Below are positions 61,775 through 64,000 of a stretch of DNA of 64,000 nucleotides, piece after piece. The first letter of the stretch is position 1, and each line of letters starts with the position of its first letter. The notes below the pieces were generated by a model. It was not told the DNA's origin, searched no databases, and worked only from the letters and a program-made list of their open reading frames with translations. A program made the position numbers and the translations under genes. Origin of the DNA: Cyclobacteriaceae bacterium (GTDB lineage Bacteria; Bacteroidota; Bacteroidia; Cytophagales; Cyclobacteriaceae); NCBI GenBank assembly GCA_028278225.1, contig JANQEU010000045.1, forward strand, positions 248,001 through 312,000. Direction: 5' to 3'.

Positions 61775-63835
61775 TCAAATCAACTCTTCCTCCTCAAGGG
61801 AAGATCTGATTTGCTCATGATAGTTCCGGAATTTGGTTTCTATTTCGTTCAGGATATTTTGAAATTCCGGCAGGTTTTTGATGTTATCCACCAAAGGATC
61901 TATCTCCAAAAACAATAGTATCCAGTAGTGATAGTTGTCTTGTTCGGAAAATACCCTCAGATTTTCAATTGCCCTGTCCGTATCTCCCATATAGGAATAA
62001 TAAGCCGCCAGGCTTAAGGGCTTGTAGATCGACTTATCTTTCTCAGCATAAACCCGGAATGCATTGAAGTATTTTTCAGATTCCTCAACCCTACCCATTT
62101 CTGACAGCACTATGGCGATCTTCGCATTTTCACCGGGATAAATGTCAAGTTTCAACGCCTCTCTTACGTCGATGAACCTCCTGTAATAGAAATATGCACT
62201 TTCGAAATCCCGCATGTAATAGCAGATCTTTCCTACTTCCTGTATAATGTCCAAACGGGTTGTATCTTTTTTCAATGCGTCAATCAAAAGCCTTTTTGTT
62301 TCAAAAAGATCCTTGTTTTTGGCATAGAGGATAAAGGCTTTCACATATTCCGAATAAAGATTTTGCGGGTAGTATGCCAAAGACTTGTCGATATACTTCT
62401 CAGCTTCTTTCACAAAACCTGATTGGGCAAAAGCATTGCTGATGTGCAGATAGGAAAAACTCTGTGTGACCGAATCATAGGACCCAATATCCAGCTGAAG
62501 TCCTTTCAGTGCATATTCCAGGTATTTTTCAGTATTGGGAAGATGATTGACATACAGATCTACCAGGAAGGCAAAGACAAGGTCATAATTGGGATTATAT
62601 TCCAGCGCTTTTTCAAAATAGGAAACAGCCAATTCGTATTCTCCATTGTGCATGTAAAACAGGGCTTTTGCTATCAGGCTTTGAGGCAACTGTGAATCCA
62701 ATAACAGTGCCTTATCCGCATACCGGTTTATGGAATCAGCATATTCTTTCTCTACCTGGTTTTCATCCAAAAAGTAATAGGCCATGGCAATTGCTGCGTA
62801 GGCACGGGCGAAGTCATTATCATGTTCAATTGCTCTTAAGAAATTTGGAATTGCATCTTTGAGATTTTCATGAGTACGCTTATTCAATAAATCAAGACCT
62901 TTCAGAAAATAATCATACGCCACAAGGTCTTCCGTTGGTACTTTATCAATCCTCTCGGCCTCTTCCGGCGTGATGATTGCCTTTATTTCGGCAGCAATGC
63001 TCTTGGCTACTTCATTTTGCAGGTTAAATATGTCCTTGGCTTCCCTGTCATATTGGCTGGACCACAAATGTTTATCACCGGGAGCTTCAATCAACTGAAC
63101 GCTCAGCAGGATCTGATCGTCGATTTTTTGACCGCTACCTTCTATCAGATAGTTCACATTCAGCTCTTTTGCGATCTCAGGAATAGTCCTGGGGCTGGTT
63201 CTGTATTTCTCAACGGACGTACGGCTTATTACTCTTAGATCTTCGATCTTTTGGAGGTTGTTGAGGATAGACTCCATTAGCCCGTTGATGATATAAACAT
63301 TAGTGGAATCGTTACTGTCATTCTGGAACGGCAGCACTGCTATGGATTTTTCCAGGTCTTTCGGCTGGGTTGACAAAGGATCAAAAAAAATGAACAGCAA
63401 TATGATGATCAACCCGGTAGCAATAGTTATCCCAATGAAAGCCGTCCTTCTTTTGATACCAGGTTGATCCCCGGATATGGGATGGTCTGCGTTCATGTCT
63501 CTTTTACCTACCTCACCTGGCGGGTATCCGTAGTAATCACGGAAACACTTGATAAAATAAGAAGTACTGCCAAAGCCTACCTTGTAGGATATTTCAGAAA
63601 CATTAAGTGAAGTCTGCCTTAACATTTCCATTGCCTTCTTCAAACGTATTTGTCTTACAAATTGACTGACTGACAGTTTCGTTAACTTCTTGACTTTACG
63701 AAGCAGATTGGATCGACTCATGCCGGTTTCACTGGCGAGTTCGGACACACCAAACTTCTCGTCAGAGATGTTCTCCTCTATGATCGCTGTGATCTTATCT
63801 ATGAAATCACCATCTATGGGGTGGGTTTCCTGCAT
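61775..63835 (-). CDS. AraC-type membrane regulator with TPR sensor domain
   Basis: 686 residues. AraC HTH at about 5-108 (FGVSELASETGMSRSNLLRK, VSEISYKVGFGSTSYFIKCF). One membrane helix at about 133-152 (AFIGITIATGLIIILLFIFF). A TolB/FlgO-like domain (IAVLPFQNDSNDSTNVYIIN, LIEGSGQKIDDQILLSVQLI) leads into nine or more TPR-like repeats (about 330-680). This is a one-component regulator that should sense something in the periplasm and bind DNA without a kinase. It is convergent with the YHYH gene; its target is not known. Confidence 0.88.
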   Translation of the reverse strand: MQETHPIDGDFIDKITAIIEENISDEKFGVSELASETGMSRSNLLRKVKKLTKLSVSQFVRQIRLKKAMEMLRQTSLNVSEISYKVGFGSTSYFIKCFRDYYGYPPGEVGKRDMNADHPISGDQPGIKRRTAFIGITIATGLIIILLFIFFDPLSTQPKDLEKSIAVLPFQNDSNDSTNVYIINGLMESILNNLQKIEDLRVISRTSVEKYRTSPRTIPEIAKELNVNYLIEGSGQKIDDQILLSVQLIEAPGDKHLWSSQYDREAKDIFNLQNEVAKSIAAEIKAIITPEEAERIDKVPTEDLVAYDYFLKGLDLLNKRTHENLKDAIPNFLRAIEHDNDFARAYAAIAMAYYFLDENQVEKEYADSINRYADKALLLDSQLPQSLIAKALFYMHNGEYELAVSYFEKALEYNPNYDLVFAFLVDLYVNHLPNTEKYLEYALKGLQLDIGSYDSVTQSFSYLHISNAFAQSGFVKEAEKYIDKSLAYYPQNLYSEYVKAFILYAKNKDLFETKRLLIDALKKDTTRLDIIQEVGKICYYMRDFESAYFYYRRFIDVREALKLDIYPGENAKIAIVLSEMGRVEESEKYFNAFRVYAEKDKSIYKPLSLAAYYSYMGDTDRAIENLRVFSEQDNYHYWILLFLEIDPLVDNIKNLPEFQNILNEIETKFRNYHEQIRSSLEEEELI

Positions 63836-64000
63836 TTCGGTGATACTTTAAATCGACATCTGAATTTGCACTGAAATTAGTTGTTTCCCAATGCATTAAC
63901 TATCGGTTTTGTCATTGTGAGACATGCCATTTTTCAGTGATCATCTAGCCTGAGTTCGGGTTAATAGATAATCGCCATACTGGAAAAATAGTCTTTAAAT

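Noticed and set aside
1-64000. tRNA, rRNA, CRISPR, phage, integrase or conjugation genes
   Set aside because: I looked for conserved stems, short regular repeats with spacers, and mobile enzyme motifs and saw none.

Overview
The window looks like chromosomal DNA of a free-living, aerobic member of the Bacteroidota, most likely order Cytophagales. The pointers are a TonB-dependent receptor with an N-terminal carboxypeptidase-regulatory-like domain, many short lipoprotein signals ending in a Cys, LytS/LytTR signalling, orphan MacB/FtsX-type permeases carrying an N-terminal prefix domain next to PadR regulators, few Shine-Dalgarno sequences, and moderate GC. No rRNA, tRNA, CRISPR array, prophage, integrase or intact transposase is visible. 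The taxonomic placement is inference from gene content.

Layout. (1) 1-13,050: three MacB/FtsX-type permeases. Two of them are coded just downstream of their own PadR-family regulator, and each regulator has a different tandem direct repeat just before its start codon. Between them lie an NTF2-like secreted protein, an ankyrin protein, a sulfatase lipoprotein and cyclopropane fatty acid synthase. (2) 13,087-16,882: small enzymes and membrane proteins (VOC protein, Gfo/Idh/MocA oxidoreductase, DUF1761 protein, glutamine amidotransferase). (3) 17,051-25,741: a LytS-type kinase and LytTR regulator divergent from a probable four-gene operon (TonB-dependent receptor, unknown exported protein, penicillin-binding-protein-like serine hydrolase, amidohydrolase lipoprotein). 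This is the best candidate for an undescribed uptake-and-hydrolysis system. (4) 25,789-32,320: an EF-G paralogue lacking the catalytic switch II His, a membrane histidine kinase, a sterol-desaturase-family hydroxylase and a two-gene sulfite dehydrogenase-like unit. (5) 32,460-41,860: phosphodiesterase, AAA ATPase, DUF1684 lipoprotein with a nearby relic copy, SolA-like oxidase, PhoD-like phosphatase, second sulfatase, EF-hand protein. (6) 42,020-51,905: M23 peptidase, unknown lipoprotein, flavin-binding protein, aldo/keto reductase, a MITE-like insertion, an OmpA/coiled-coil gene pair, MsrA, second amidohydrolase and a beta-barrel protein. (7) 51,959-64,000: AddB-like nuclease, a YciI plus ECF sigma pair of ECF42 type, a zinc-peptidase-like lipoprotein, a fourth permease, a YHYH protein and an AraC-TPR membrane regulator.

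How the genes work together. Much of the window is envelope biology: lipoproteins, secreted hydrolases, permeases and sensors. Two sulfatases, a sulfite dehydrogenase and several phosphohydrolases suit a heterotroph using sulfated and phosphorylated organic matter, but no SusC/SusD pair or glycoside hydrolase is present, so this is not a classical polysaccharide utilisation locus.

The best sequence-level discoveries are non-coding. A 207-bp element at 46494-46700 has perfect 15-bp terminal inverted repeats and a 9-bp direct repeat (TTAATTTAA) on both sides, with one gene's stop codon in each copy. A decayed fragment of a DUF1684 gene lies at about 34,060-34,170. The two PadR promoters carry tandem operators. 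Several start codons were moved from the longest open frame on the basis of signal peptides, family alignments or overlap with regulatory repeats; these choices are stated entry by entry.
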